Shown here piece after piece: positions 55,791-64,000 of a DNA stretch of 64,000 nucleotides. Every line of letters begins with the position of its first letter. The stretch's first letter is position 1. The DNA is taken from assembly GCA_020444065.1 (NCBI GenBank), contig JAHLLQ010000002.1, forward strand, positions 310,001 to 374,000, written 5' to 3'. The notes beneath the pieces were generated by a model. It saw only the letters and a list, made by a program, of their open reading frames with translations, searched no databases and was not told the DNA's origin. The position numbers and the translations under genes were made by a program. Source of the DNA: a bacterium (GTDB lineage: Bacteria > Sumerlaeota > Sumerlaeia > SLMS01 > JAHLLQ01).

Positions 55791-58700
55791 ATGGAACGAC
55801 TTCCGTTCGATCGAGGGAGGAGTGCGTCCTGGCGAAACGGGATTGGGTTTGGGTTTCAGAGACAAATTGGACTGGGGAGAATCGCCGCTCTCATTCTTCT
55901 CGCGAGTGTTTTCCACGGAACTGCCGACGCTGCGACTCTCTCAGGCTACGTTGAAGAGTCCGCAAGCACGGCAACGCTAGCCGGCGTAAGCGTCATTGTG
56001 AAAGACGTCCCAAGAACTGTCTTTCGAAAGGCGACGACAGATGGTGTGGGTTACTTCTATCTGAGCGACATTGCGGACGGGACCTACGACTTCTACGTCG
56101 AATCATATCTCGTTACCCCACCCGTTCAACTCACCGTGTCGGGACAGAATGATATTACGACGATTGTCCTGAAGGCTTTGCCACCACCATCCCCCTACAC
56201 GAGTCCCGAGACGGTCTTGGCGGAACGGAACCCGACGCTCGTGGAAGATGCCGATGGCGATGTTCATATCGTATTCGAACGCGAGGGATCGCTGCTGCAC
56301 TCTGTCCGCAGCGAAGGCTCATGGGCAGACTGCGATATCGTGACGACGGGCACAGCAAGATATCCAACGGTCGCATACGGGAGTGCACTCAACGACAGCC
56401 TTACGACGGAAGGGCTGATATGCACCTGGGGAACAAGCGACACAACAGACACACAGACGCTCAATTTCTCGCTGGGTCGATTTACCGCCAGCGGCATCGA
56501 GTGGTCCACCTCCTCCACTCTCACCAATGATCTGGCTGCGGACTCCGCTCCCAAGGCTCTGGTGCGGGGAGGTTCCTCACCTCTTGTCGTGTGGTCGCAA
56601 CGTCGGATCGATATCACAGATGATGCCGACGCCTACTACAAGTCCATCGATCTGGCCGGCTATACGTTTACTCCCCGATCGATCTATCAGGAGCCACCGA
56701 AGAAGCCACCGAAGAGTAATGAGCGGGCCTCCATCTCGGTCTCCGTAGAGTTCGCGTCAGGGGAAACCGTTCCGAAATGGGTCCCCGTGCTAGGCGGCAA
56801 GTATGAGTTCGACCTGAATGGCGAAGCGAATGGCTCCACCGATTGCGAAAAGGCCCATGTGGATGGCGGACTTACAATCGATATCTCGCTGTCCGACAAT
56901 GCGAGTGCCCATGGGAGTTTTTCAGCAGAAGCCGATTGGAAAGCGAGTGAGCCGGACTGCGACTACGTGTTTGACTCGGCCAGCTGCACCGGGGCGATCG
57001 GAGCGAAGGGAAAGGTCCCCAGTCCTCCCGTTCCCATCGTTGTAGGCGGAGCGCCCATCGGCTCGGTTGTCTTCTATGGCTCACTCGCGGGCGAGCTGAA
57101 GGGCACCGTCACCTGGAGCAGCGGCTTCCCCGGATGGCCGGAGGGTGGCGTTTATACGGTGACTCTCAACCCTGCAGTTGGGGCCGAACTCGATCTCCTG
57201 AAGGGCTTCATCGAAGGATCCGCCGAGGTCTCAGGTTCTGCGACAGGAAGTTATGCCCCACCATCGACACTCAAGATGGTCAGCGTTTCTATTACCGTCT
57301 CGGGAGAGCTTTGCGGATTCTGGGGATGGTGGTGCAAAGACTTCACCAAGACATGGACGAAGAACTACAGCCGCGGAGGAAACTACTACTACCGCGAGTC
57401 AGCCGATGACCTGATCGTTCTCATGTCGCGACGCAGCGATGGGGACTACTCCATTACGGAAGACCTGGTCACGACGAAGAATACATCCTATATGGGAACA
57501 GGAAACGTCTACGAAGGCACACCCGTGCTGGATGACATTTCCTCCGACTACTATAGCGATGGTCCGGTCTCGATTGCCAGGAACTCCAGCGGCGATGTCG
57601 TCGTCACTTGGGCCAAAGAAGACGGTGACTACAACTCGACGCTCGGCTCGAGCATCATTGCGCGAACACTGTCATCTTCCGGATCGTGGGGAACGGTCGA
57701 AGAAATCGCCGACTCGGACAACTTCAACCGGGATGTCGCGATTGTCTTCGATTCGAGCGATGTGCCGATGGCAGTATGGGCTCAGGCGGACGGGACATCC
57801 GTTACCATTAGCGATCCCATCGACGACTTGATTACAGCGTCCGAGAATAGCGATATCGTCTATTCGCGTAAGACGGGAGGCACCTGGGATACGCCGCAAT
57901 CGATTGCATCGATCTCCGGCCCTGATACTATTCCTGCGCTTGCTGCAGGTCCCAGCGGCAGCGCCCTGGCTGCCTGGGTGAATGACAATGGTTCCGGCAT
58001 GCAGTCTCTCTGCGCAGCGCGATGGAGCGGCTCGTCCTGGAGCAGTGTTGACACACTGACTACGTCCACCTTGTTCGATCCTCCCGCCGTCATCTACGCC
58101 GATGACGGACCGATGGTCGTGTGGGCGCAAGATTCCGACGGCGATGCCGACAGCATTGACGACTGGAAGGTCTACTCATCCACATGGAATGGCTCCCAGT
58201 GGTCCAATCCGACTGCGTTGATTACACCAACGACCAGAGGGACTGTCGAAGTGGCATCGGCGCCGCGCGGTCATCGCGGGTATAGTCCATTCTACGATCC
58301 TTCGGAATGCGATAAGAAGGGGCCCGACTTCACGGCTCCCGGCAACATGGAGATCGGCCCATGCGCTCCGGACGACCCACCCGGATGCCGGCGCGTGAAC
58401 TACACGCTCCCGGCTGTTACGGATAACTGCGACGATGCCCCCACGATCGCCGGCGATCCGGCTTCGGGGTCCATTCTCGCGTTCGGAATGCACACGATTA
58501 CTTTGACGGCGACGGATCAGTGGGACAACGAGACGATCAAGACGTTCTCTGTCGAAGTCCTTGCCGTGGATCTACTCTATTTTACGGCCATCCCGACGGC
58601 AATCGGCGAGCCCATGGACCTTGAGTGGGCCACGGCGGCAGAAATCGACACCATCGGCTTCCACATCTATCGCGGGGTTGATACGGGCGATAGCGGTTAT

Positions 58701-58931
58701 CTGCCTGGCACCCGTTTGACGAATCAGATCGTTCCCTCGCTTGGTTCGCCGACAGAGGGCGCCATCTATCAATACATAGACCCGACCCCGGTTGAGTTCG
58801 ATACGGAGATTCGCGTGTACTTCCTGGAAGACATCGACATTAATGGCGTCTCAACCTTCCACGGACCGTTCTACAGCGAGACACTGACTTCCACAGATAC
58901 GAAGGTCTGGGAGTGGGATCAGTACAAGTAA
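55791..58931 (+). CDS. Large secreted multidomain beta-rich protein
   Basis: 1046 residues. AGGAGG 6 nt before ATG is the best ribosome site in the window. A long basic N-terminus precedes a hydrophobic signal (about 30-47, ending ADA). One carboxypeptidase-regulatory-like unit (LSGYVEESASTATLAGVSV) follows, then propeller-like repeats with a VxxWAxxDxD pattern (LVVWSQ, VVVTWAKEDGD, PMAVWAQADG, ALAAWVNDNG, PMVVWAQDSDGD). A HYR-type domain comes next (YTLPAVTDNCDDAP to FSVEV, about 880-930). The C-terminal unit (EWATAAEIDTIGFHIYRG to VYFLEDIDINGVSTFHGP) is common at the ends of secreted proteins in these phyla. No catalytic motif. Confidence 0.75.
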   Translation: MERLPFDRGRSASWRNGIGFGFQRQIGLGRIAALILLASVFHGTADAATLSGYVEESASTATLAGVSVIVKDVPRTVFRKATTDGVGYFYLSDIADGTYDFYVESYLVTPPVQLTVSGQNDITTIVLKALPPPSPYTSPETVLAERNPTLVEDADGDVHIVFEREGSLLHSVRSEGSWADCDIVTTGTARYPTVAYGSALNDSLTTEGLICTWGTSDTTDTQTLNFSLGRFTASGIEWSTSSTLTNDLAADSAPKALVRGGSSPLVVWSQRRIDITDDADAYYKSIDLAGYTFTPRSIYQEPPKKPPKSNERASISVSVEFASGETVPKWVPVLGGKYEFDLNGEANGSTDCEKAHVDGGLTIDISLSDNASAHGSFSAEADWKASEPDCDYVFDSASCTGAIGAKGKVPSPPVPIVVGGAPIGSVVFYGSLAGELKGTVTWSSGFPGWPEGGVYTVTLNPAVGAELDLLKGFIEGSAEVSGSATGSYAPPSTLKMVSVSITVSGELCGFWGWWCKDFTKTWTKNYSRGGNYYYRESADDLIVLMSRRSDGDYSITEDLVTTKNTSYMGTGNVYEGTPVLDDISSDYYSDGPVSIARNSSGDVVVTWAKEDGDYNSTLGSSIIARTLSSSGSWGTVEEIADSDNFNRDVAIVFDSSDVPMAVWAQADGTSVTISDPIDDLITASENSDIVYSRKTGGTWDTPQSIASISGPDTIPALAAGPSGSALAAWVNDNGSGMQSLCAARWSGSSWSSVDTLTTSTLFDPPAVIYADDGPMVVWAQDSDGDADSIDDWKVYSSTWNGSQWSNPTALITPTTRGTVEVASAPRGHRGYSPFYDPSECDKKGPDFTAPGNMEIGPCAPDDPPGCRRVNYTLPAVTDNCDDAPTIAGDPASGSILAFGMHTITLTATDQWDNETIKTFSVEVLAVDLLYFTAIPTAIGEPMDLEWATAAEIDTIGFHIYRGVDTGDSGYLPGTRLTNQIVPSLGSPTEGAIYQYIDPTPVEFDTEIRVYFLEDIDINGVSTFHGPFYSETLTSTDTKVWEWDQYK

Positions 58932-58950
58932 CCTGTGGGCCGAAAGCGAC

Positions 58951-58990
58951 AGTACAGCGGGAGTGGCCTATCGACCACCCCCGCTGTACT
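58951..58990 (+). terminator. Terminator of the large secreted-protein gene
   Basis: AGTACAGCGGG pairs with CCCGCTGTACT (11 bp), extended inward by GTGG/CCAC after a mismatch, with an 8-nt loop. It is 20 nt past the stop codon. The T tract after it is short (ATTTCG), so Rho-independent strength is uncertain. Confidence 0.65.
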
Positions 58991-59153
58991 ATTTCGAGGA
59001 CTGACAAGTGCCCGCCGTCTCCCCCTCTTGCCACAAGACCGAGGGGGGCGCGTTCCTGCAACTGCCTTCCGAGATTGTCGTTGAGCCCACCCCCTGAGAA
59101 ATCGGAGCTTCTACTCGCTGAACGGGAAGTCATGCGAAACGAAGTGCGGGCAG

Positions 59154-61382
59154 ATGGTTGAAGCTATCCAAAATGATGTTCGCTCCGGTCCCTGGCCGTT
59201 CTTCTGCGCCGTCGCGGCCTACATCGTGCTCTCCGTCATTTTCCTTCAACCATACATAGACTTTGGCGATTTCTCCTACTCGCTGCAGTCTCCTGATGGA
59301 ACAATCGCAGCTTGGGCTATGGGATGGGGACGCCACGCGGTTCTTACAGATCCAGTGAACTACTTCGAGGCGAATGTGTTTTACCCACAGCCTCATGCCC
59401 TCGCCTATACCGATCACTTCCTGATGCCCGCCCTCCTCACCTTGCCTTTCACGATATTCACGGACAATCCGGTCCTGCCATTCAACGCTCTGTTCTTTAT
59501 GGCATTCGTTCTGAATGGTTTCTGCGCTTTTCTTTGTCTCTACAAGTTTACTCGCCAATGGCTTCCTTCATTTCTAGCCGGCTTCATCTTTACATTCAGC
59601 CCGGTGATGATTCACCATACAAACGGCCAGATTCATCTTCTTTGTGCCTGGTGGCTGCCCCTTAGCTTATTTGCTCTCGCGAGATTTCTTGATGCCAGAA
59701 CTGTTGCTCGGTGGCTTGTGCTTTTCGGAAGCTGCCTTGGCGGGGTTCTGACCGGCTGGTACATGGCGCTCTTACTCGTCTTCACAATGGCCATTATTGG
59801 ATTGCCAATCCTTGCCTACGAGATCTTCCGGCGAAACCGCAGAGCCATCCTGCGGCTGTGTGCTGCTGCCGGCGCCGTTGCCCTTGCTCTCATCGTTTCG
59901 TTTCCTCTCGCGATACCCTATCTGCAAATCGCTGAAGGCCGTCCACAGAATGCCTGGTCGACTTTGCGGGCTGGATCAGGGCAGTTCTACTCGTATGCCC
60001 TTCCACCTGCATCCGGACAGGAAATAACCGCTCCCGGTGCGCTCGTTGCACGTGTTCTTCCGATTGTGAAGCGCATTCCATATCCGCAGCACCTCGGCTA
60101 TTCGCTCTCGCTGGTCGCCGCGATCCTGCTGGTCGGCGTGATGTGGTTGCTGTGGAGAAGGGCAAGAGGGGCTGGCGATCCCCCTTGGGTCGAGAAGTTT
60201 GAGACTCAGCGATTGAATTTGATCCTGCTCGCTCTCCTTCTCCTTTTGGGAGGCATTGCCGCATCTCTTGGGCCATTCCTCGGCGTGCGCAGTCGCATTG
60301 TCTTCCTGCCGTATTCATTGGCTCTCGCCGGCATGCCGCAGATCAGTTTCTTTCGCGCGCCGTTCCGTTACAACCTGCTGGCAGCCCTGGCGCTCGGAAT
60401 GCTGTTGGGTCTCGCTCTATCTTCTATGAAGAAGGACCGATCACGCAACATCGCAGGCGTTACCTTGCTTCTTCTCGCGCTCGTCGAATTCTTTCCCATC
60501 GCATCGGAGACTGGAGCCTATCACTATGACTGGCAAGGTGTCCGTCCCTTCTACAAGCAAGTAGCCGACGATGACTCAGTCGATGTCGTGCTCGAGCTTC
60601 CAGCAACAGTCAATCATGGGATGATCTACTCATTGCAGCATCTCAAACCGCTTTACAATGCGGCCTCCGGTTACGATCCGGCGAGCTATTTCCAGGACTA
60701 TCTGCAATTCAATGACCTCCCCGATCGAACCGCAGTCTGGCTCATGAACGAACGAGGATTACGGAACGTTGTCGTTCACGATGATGCGACTTCGCATGCG
60801 CTCTCCGAGTCTGCCTACTTCGAGTTGGCCTTCACAAACAACGGCAACGCTTGTTTTCAACTAAGCCATCGCGGACTGGCCGAGACCATTCCTGCCCCAT
60901 CTCCCGCGCCCCGGTCGCCATTGGTTTACGATTTTGCTGGAACCGATTTGCCGGTGACCTATGTCAGTCCTCTCATCGTGGACCGTCATCTTGATGATTC
61001 GAGTGGCTTCACCTTCAAGGTGCGAACGCATGACCCGAGCTTCGTGCTACCACAGCAGACGCCCATCGACGGAGATGACTATCGATGGCTCGAAGTGGAA
61101 GCGCGTCTCGAAATGACCGGCGTGGAACTGGCAGAAGCGGAACTCTATTGGGCGGATCGGTCATCCGATCGACTTGGAGAGCGCCGCAAGCTGACCTACA
61201 CTGTCCCAGCAGATTCGGAGTGGCATCGGCTGCGAATCGATCTGTACGATAGCTTCCAGTGGCGAATCAGCCACGGCATCCACACCATGCGCTTCGATCC
61301 AGTCACCGCGTTCCCGGCCGAAATGTCCATTCGCCGGATAACTTTAGTCCCAGCGATTCGTAAAGAAAACGCCCCGGGGTGA
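59154..61382 (+). CDS. Polytopic membrane protein with C-terminal soluble domain (GT-C/YfhO-like plan)
   Basis: 742 residues. About ten to eleven hydrophobic segments occupy residues 15-435, and the last ~250 residues are soluble and probably extracytoplasmic. The first loop has LQSPDGTIAAWAMGWGRH and FYPQPHALAYTDHFLMPAL, resembling YfhO- and GT-C-like proteins that act on polyprenyl-linked sugars. A proper DxD or ExD catalytic pair was not certain, so the enzyme activity is inference. The final codons and the stop lie inside the terminator hairpin at 61368-61396. Confidence 0.6.
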   Translation: MVEAIQNDVRSGPWPFFCAVAAYIVLSVIFLQPYIDFGDFSYSLQSPDGTIAAWAMGWGRHAVLTDPVNYFEANVFYPQPHALAYTDHFLMPALLTLPFTIFTDNPVLPFNALFFMAFVLNGFCAFLCLYKFTRQWLPSFLAGFIFTFSPVMIHHTNGQIHLLCAWWLPLSLFALARFLDARTVARWLVLFGSCLGGVLTGWYMALLLVFTMAIIGLPILAYEIFRRNRRAILRLCAAAGAVALALIVSFPLAIPYLQIAEGRPQNAWSTLRAGSGQFYSYALPPASGQEITAPGALVARVLPIVKRIPYPQHLGYSLSLVAAILLVGVMWLLWRRARGAGDPPWVEKFETQRLNLILLALLLLLGGIAASLGPFLGVRSRIVFLPYSLALAGMPQISFFRAPFRYNLLAALALGMLLGLALSSMKKDRSRNIAGVTLLLLALVEFFPIASETGAYHYDWQGVRPFYKQVADDDSVDVVLELPATVNHGMIYSLQHLKPLYNAASGYDPASYFQDYLQFNDLPDRTAVWLMNERGLRNVVVHDDATSHALSESAYFELAFTNNGNACFQLSHRGLAETIPAPSPAPRSPLVYDFAGTDLPVTYVSPLIVDRHLDDSSGFTFKVRTHDPSFVLPQQTPIDGDDYRWLEVEARLEMTGVELAEAELYWADRSSDRLGERRKLTYTVPADSEWHRLRIDLYDSFQWRISHGIHTMRFDPVTAFPAEMSIRRITLVPAIRKENAPG

Positions 61383-61396
61383 TTGGCCGGGGCGTT
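61368..61396. terminator. Bidirectional terminator overlapping a stop codon
   Basis: AACGCCCCGG / CCGGGGCGTT, 10 bp with a 9-nt loop. The loop contains the TGA (61380-61382) of the plus-strand membrane protein gene. On the minus strand it is followed by TTCTTTA, so it mainly ends the convergent endonuclease-like gene. Confidence 0.75.
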
Positions 61397-61445
61397 CTCC
61401 TTAGAGTGTATCAAGAGCCGAATGGTCGCGGCGATCTTGAATCTC

Positions 61446-62426
61446 TCATTGATCGTTCAGGCGGAACTCGGCTGAGACGGGCAGGTGATCGCTGACGATT
61501 GCCATCTCTTCCTGGCTCAGCGGCATTGCCACGCCGAGCGAACCCTCTAGGAGTTCCGGCGCCATGTTTGTGTTCATCAGGATGCAGTCGATACGCCGAC
61601 GGGGATTCGCCGTCGGTGCCGTCGGTGCGCCTTCCGGTCCCAGCGGATCGACAAACTGCACGCCATCCCCATCGCCGTGCAGAAGGAAATCGAACTCCTT
61701 CGTGTCCGGTTCGGCATTCAAGTCGCCCATCAGGACGATGTTCGTATCAGGGTAATTCGATAGCACACGATCGTACTCGCCACGCAGGAAGCGAATCTGG
61801 CCCTTGCGCCAACCTTCATTGCGTGGGCCGGAACTGGCCTTCAGGTGCACGCCAGTGAGAAGGAAATTGTAGTCATGGGTCGGAAGCACTTCGAGCGTGA
61901 ACAGGCGATTGTTCACAAAGTTTTGTGTGTGCATGCGTCCGTCGTCGTCGCGCCAGTCTTCGATGGGCGTTGTTGCCTGGCTATAGTCATAGAAGACGCC
62001 CAGCGGGACGCGGCTCATGAAGACGACATTCTGATGCCAGGACCAACTCTCCGATCCGCCGAACCACCAGTACTCCATTTCGGGGAATCGCTCTTCTGCC
62101 AGTTCGTGCAGATAGGCGACCTTCTCGAACTCCTCGAAGACGATAACATCCGCATCCATGCGCTTGATGGCCTCAACAAACAGATCGATTCGTTCCGGCG
62201 ACATGCCACGCATATCATTGTCGAACTCATTGTCGATGTACGGGCTGTCGTACGGATCGACGAAGTGCTGAACGTTCCAGGTAACGATCTTGATCGTATC
62301 GCCCACTTTGAAGTCGCGTTGCGTCGAATCCACGATCGCCGGATTGCGCGGCAACTGGCCGGCGCAGCCGATGAAAAACGCGGCAAGTGCCACGACCAGA
62401 ACTTGTCCAAACAGCTTTCTCTTCAC
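61446..62426 (-). CDS. Endonuclease/exonuclease/phosphatase-family lipoprotein
   Basis: 326 residues from GTG 62426, chosen because GGGGGA is 7 nt upstream and the signal peptide begins there; an in-frame ATG at 62528 adds 34 unlike residues. Lipobox FFIGC gives an acylated cysteine near residue 20. The EEP catalytic residues are all visible: N in VTWNVQHF, E in VIVFEEFE, H in LTGVHLKAS, D-x-N in LMGDLNAEPD and the final H in VSDHLPVSAEF. Mg-dependent phosphodiesterases of this group include DNases and sphingomyelinases. Substrate unknown; probably periplasmic or at the outer membrane. Confidence 0.88.
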   Translation of the reverse strand: MKRKLFGQVLVVALAAFFIGCAGQLPRNPAIVDSTQRDFKVGDTIKIVTWNVQHFVDPYDSPYIDNEFDNDMRGMSPERIDLFVEAIKRMDADVIVFEEFEKVAYLHELAEERFPEMEYWWFGGSESWSWHQNVVFMSRVPLGVFYDYSQATTPIEDWRDDDGRMHTQNFVNNRLFTLEVLPTHDYNFLLTGVHLKASSGPRNEGWRKGQIRFLRGEYDRVLSNYPDTNIVLMGDLNAEPDTKEFDFLLHGDGDGVQFVDPLGPEGAPTAPTANPRRRIDCILMNTNMAPELLEGSLGVAMPLSQEEMAIVSDHLPVSAEFRLNDQ

Positions 62427-62558
62427 AGCAGAATCCCCCGAAGGCTGAATTTCGGACCCGGTCGAGCGAACTTGTCTCCGACGGGTCAACCTTTCAGCCT
62501 TGCCGAACCGTCTTCCCATGGCAAGCACTATTGCGTTCCAGCAGTGGATGGGGCGACC

Positions 62559-63365
62559 TCAAGTGAGTTCAGCGTGCCAGAGCTGCAAGCAATCCGTGTT
62601 GGTTGGCCAATCCTCTCGTGGCGCGGCCCGTGCGAAGCCGGCTTCTGCGAACAGCGCCTCGAATTCCTCGGTCTTCCAGGCCTTCGTGGTGCTGCGGAAG
62701 TGCTCTTCCTCTCCCGACTCGCGATCGGTGATCGTGAACTCCTGCATCGCGACTCCGGCGTCGGCGAACCAGTGACTGACTGTGCGGCATCGATGCGGGC
62801 GATCGGAGAACAGGCCCGATTCCGCTTCGTACTCGCTCGCATCGGCATGACCGGAATCATAGGTGGACGCAAACGTCTGCGCCTCGGCAATCAACTGGCC
62901 GCCGGCCGGATCGAGACTCTTCCGGGCCTTCACTAGAATCGCCCGAATCTCGGCAGGGGAGAAGACATTCATCTCGCCGAACAGCAGCATCACCAGGTCG
63001 TGCGGACCGCCAAATGCTGATTCGCGAATATCTCCGAGTATGAACTCACACCGCGAGGGATGAGAGTTGTTCTGTTGAGCGTACTCGATCGAGGCTGGCC
63101 CGAAGTCGATGCCCTGCACCGTGTGTCCCAGCTCCGACAACCGGCGCGAATACAATCCCGGCCCGCAGCCGAGATCGAGAACGCGTGATGCCTTTTCGGC
63201 CAGAAGCTCACGGTGAATCCACGCAACTTGACGCTCGATCCAATCGAGGCGACGACTTGCCATATCGTGGTCCTGCGTCAGGTGCTCCTTAAGCATTCGG
63301 CGGCTGAAGTCCGGATCGTTCCACGGAATCTTGTAGGCGCCTGCCCAAATCTGATCTTCGGTCAT
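62559..63365 (-). CDS. SAM-dependent class I methyltransferase
   Basis: 268 residues. Motif I VLDLGCGPGLYSRRLSELGH is the SAM-binding loop, the acidic motif II follows as GIDFGPASIEYA, and FILGDIRESAFG supplies the next SAM contact. The N-terminal ~60 residues form a helical cap with DPDFSRRMLKEHLTQDHDMA. The family cannot tell whether the acceptor is a small molecule, lipid or protein. ATG at 63365 with AGGA nearby. Same strand as the lipoprotein gene, 132 nt upstream of it. Confidence 0.82.
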   Translation of the reverse strand: MTEDQIWAGAYKIPWNDPDFSRRMLKEHLTQDHDMASRRLDWIERQVAWIHRELLAEKASRVLDLGCGPGLYSRRLSELGHTVQGIDFGPASIEYAQQNNSHPSRCEFILGDIRESAFGGPHDLVMLLFGEMNVFSPAEIRAILVKARKSLDPAGGQLIAEAQTFASTYDSGHADASEYEAESGLFSDRPHRCRTVSHWFADAGVAMQEFTITDRESGEEEHFRSTTKAWKTEEFEALFAEAGFARAAPREDWPTNTDCLQLWHAELT

Positions 63366-63534
63366 TGGATCCTATTCCTCTCATTCTTGCTCGCCCCTGA
63401 CTCAGGCCCATCCGGCTTGGAGCGTCAATCGTGGAAGGGCGCGCCGCTTTGTTCGTCAGCTTTCCTTGTTGACCCGCATTCTTATATGCGCAGAAGGTTT
63501 TTCCATAGATAAAAAATAAGGAGGGTTCCCCCCC

Positions 63535-64000
63535 ATGAGCTACGCCTTAGCTCTTCTCCTAGGCGTGTCCGGCTTGTTTATTCCCATGGAGTCGGAGATT
63601 CCTGTATCACGAAGCCAAGCAGCCCTGGTCTCTACGACGGGCGCTCCTGACGTTGCCATCTCGGACAGTGGATACGTGGTCTCCGTCTGGGAAACAGAGC
63701 CACCTTCAGGCTTTAATCAGAACCTCGTTCGATTCAGTCTCGTCGATGCCGACGGCACGCTGATTAAAGAAGAGATCGTATTTGGCTCAGGAACGCCCGA
63801 CGTCTTGTATCACAACCCAGCAGTCGACATGGCGACCGATGGCAGGTTTATCGTCGTTGCGGAGGTCGAAGACGATACGGCTGGAGATACCGACATCATC
63901 GGCCGTCCCTATGCGGCAGACGGCACGCCGGAGTCCTCCGCCTTCACCGTGAACTCCACTTCAGTTGTCAGGAATCAGTACCGGCCCGATGTCGCGATGT
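63535..64000 (+). CDS. Secreted repeat protein, N-terminal part (runs off the window)
   Basis: At least 155 residues, open to the right edge. AAGGAGGG lies 9 nt before ATG 63535. A short hydrophobic leader (about 2-17) is followed by a beta-rich region with repeated V-x-x-W/V-x-x-x-D patterns: SDSGYVVSVWETEPP and TDGRFIVVAEVEDD, separated by about 60 residues. This resembles the propeller-like repeats of the protein at 55791-58931 and is probably an exported beta-propeller. The full length, anchor and function cannot be seen. Confidence 0.7.
   Translation, partial: MSYALALLLGVSGLFIPMESEIPVSRSQAALVSTTGAPDVAISDSGYVVSVWETEPPSGFNQNLVRFSLVDADGTLIKEEIVFGSGTPDVLYHNPAVDMATDGRFIVVAEVEDDTAGDTDIIGRPYAADGTPESSAFTVNSTSVVRNQYRPDVAM

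Overview
The window is about 64 kb of moderately GC-rich, densely coded chromosomal DNA. It comes from a Gram-negative-type bacterium, as shown by a Kdo transferase for lipid A, several lipoprotein signal peptides and a type II/IV pseudopilin. No rRNA, tRNA, CRISPR array, insertion sequence, integrase or phage gene is visible. The mix of pseudopilin, carboxypeptidase-regulatory-like surface proteins, Lys/Ala-rich histone H1-like sequence and Hanks-type kinase resembles PVC/FCB-adjacent or candidate phyla such as Sumerlaeota or Hydrogenedentota. That placement is an impression from gene content; no marker here proves it.

Layout. 1-984: start of the division/cell-wall cluster on the minus strand (mraZ, then rsmH running off the left edge). 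1.3-8.5 kb: a glycosyltransferase, then a tight haem operon hemE-hemN-hemY-hemH, the ferrochelatase carrying a C-terminal membrane domain, plus a small membrane protein. 8.6-17.3 kb: membrane GT-C-like proteins and GT2 enzymes interleaved with a membrane-anchored C39-type peptidase and ybaB-recR-waaA. 17.3-26 kb: a LarC1-only protein with a His-rich tail, a Nudix hydrolase, a secreted protein behind a long structured leader, a HAD hydrolase, prfC, metG, a cluster of short palindromes, a lipoprotein and a frameshifted YggU-family gene. 26-31 kb: punA, ileS and, translationally coupled to ileS, an H1-like/DksA fusion.

31-44 kb: a 1289-residue membrane-anchored protein with about thirteen beta-sandwich repeats, folE, a TPR-GT2-GT4-deacetylase cluster, a deoxyhypusine-synthase-like enzyme, then a Ser/Thr kinase with a pseudopilin-like ectodomain coupled to a UbiB/ABC1 kinase. 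44-56 kb: sbcD-sbcC on the minus strand, a secreted rhodanese, a pseudopilin, an IlvD with an embedded NTF2/SnoaL-like domain, and mutS. 56-64 kb: a large secreted beta-rich protein, another polytopic membrane protein, a lipoprotein endonuclease/exonuclease/phosphatase, a methyltransferase, and the start of another secreted protein at the right edge.

The most unusual items are domain architectures (IlvD plus NTF2-like, kinase plus pseudopilin fold, H1 plus DksA, LarC1 plus poly-His) and one candidate cis-regulatory RNA (19634-19858 minus). No multi-gene defence or mobile system is evident. Several convergent gene pairs end with abutting or interlocked stop codons, which shows how compact the chromosome is.
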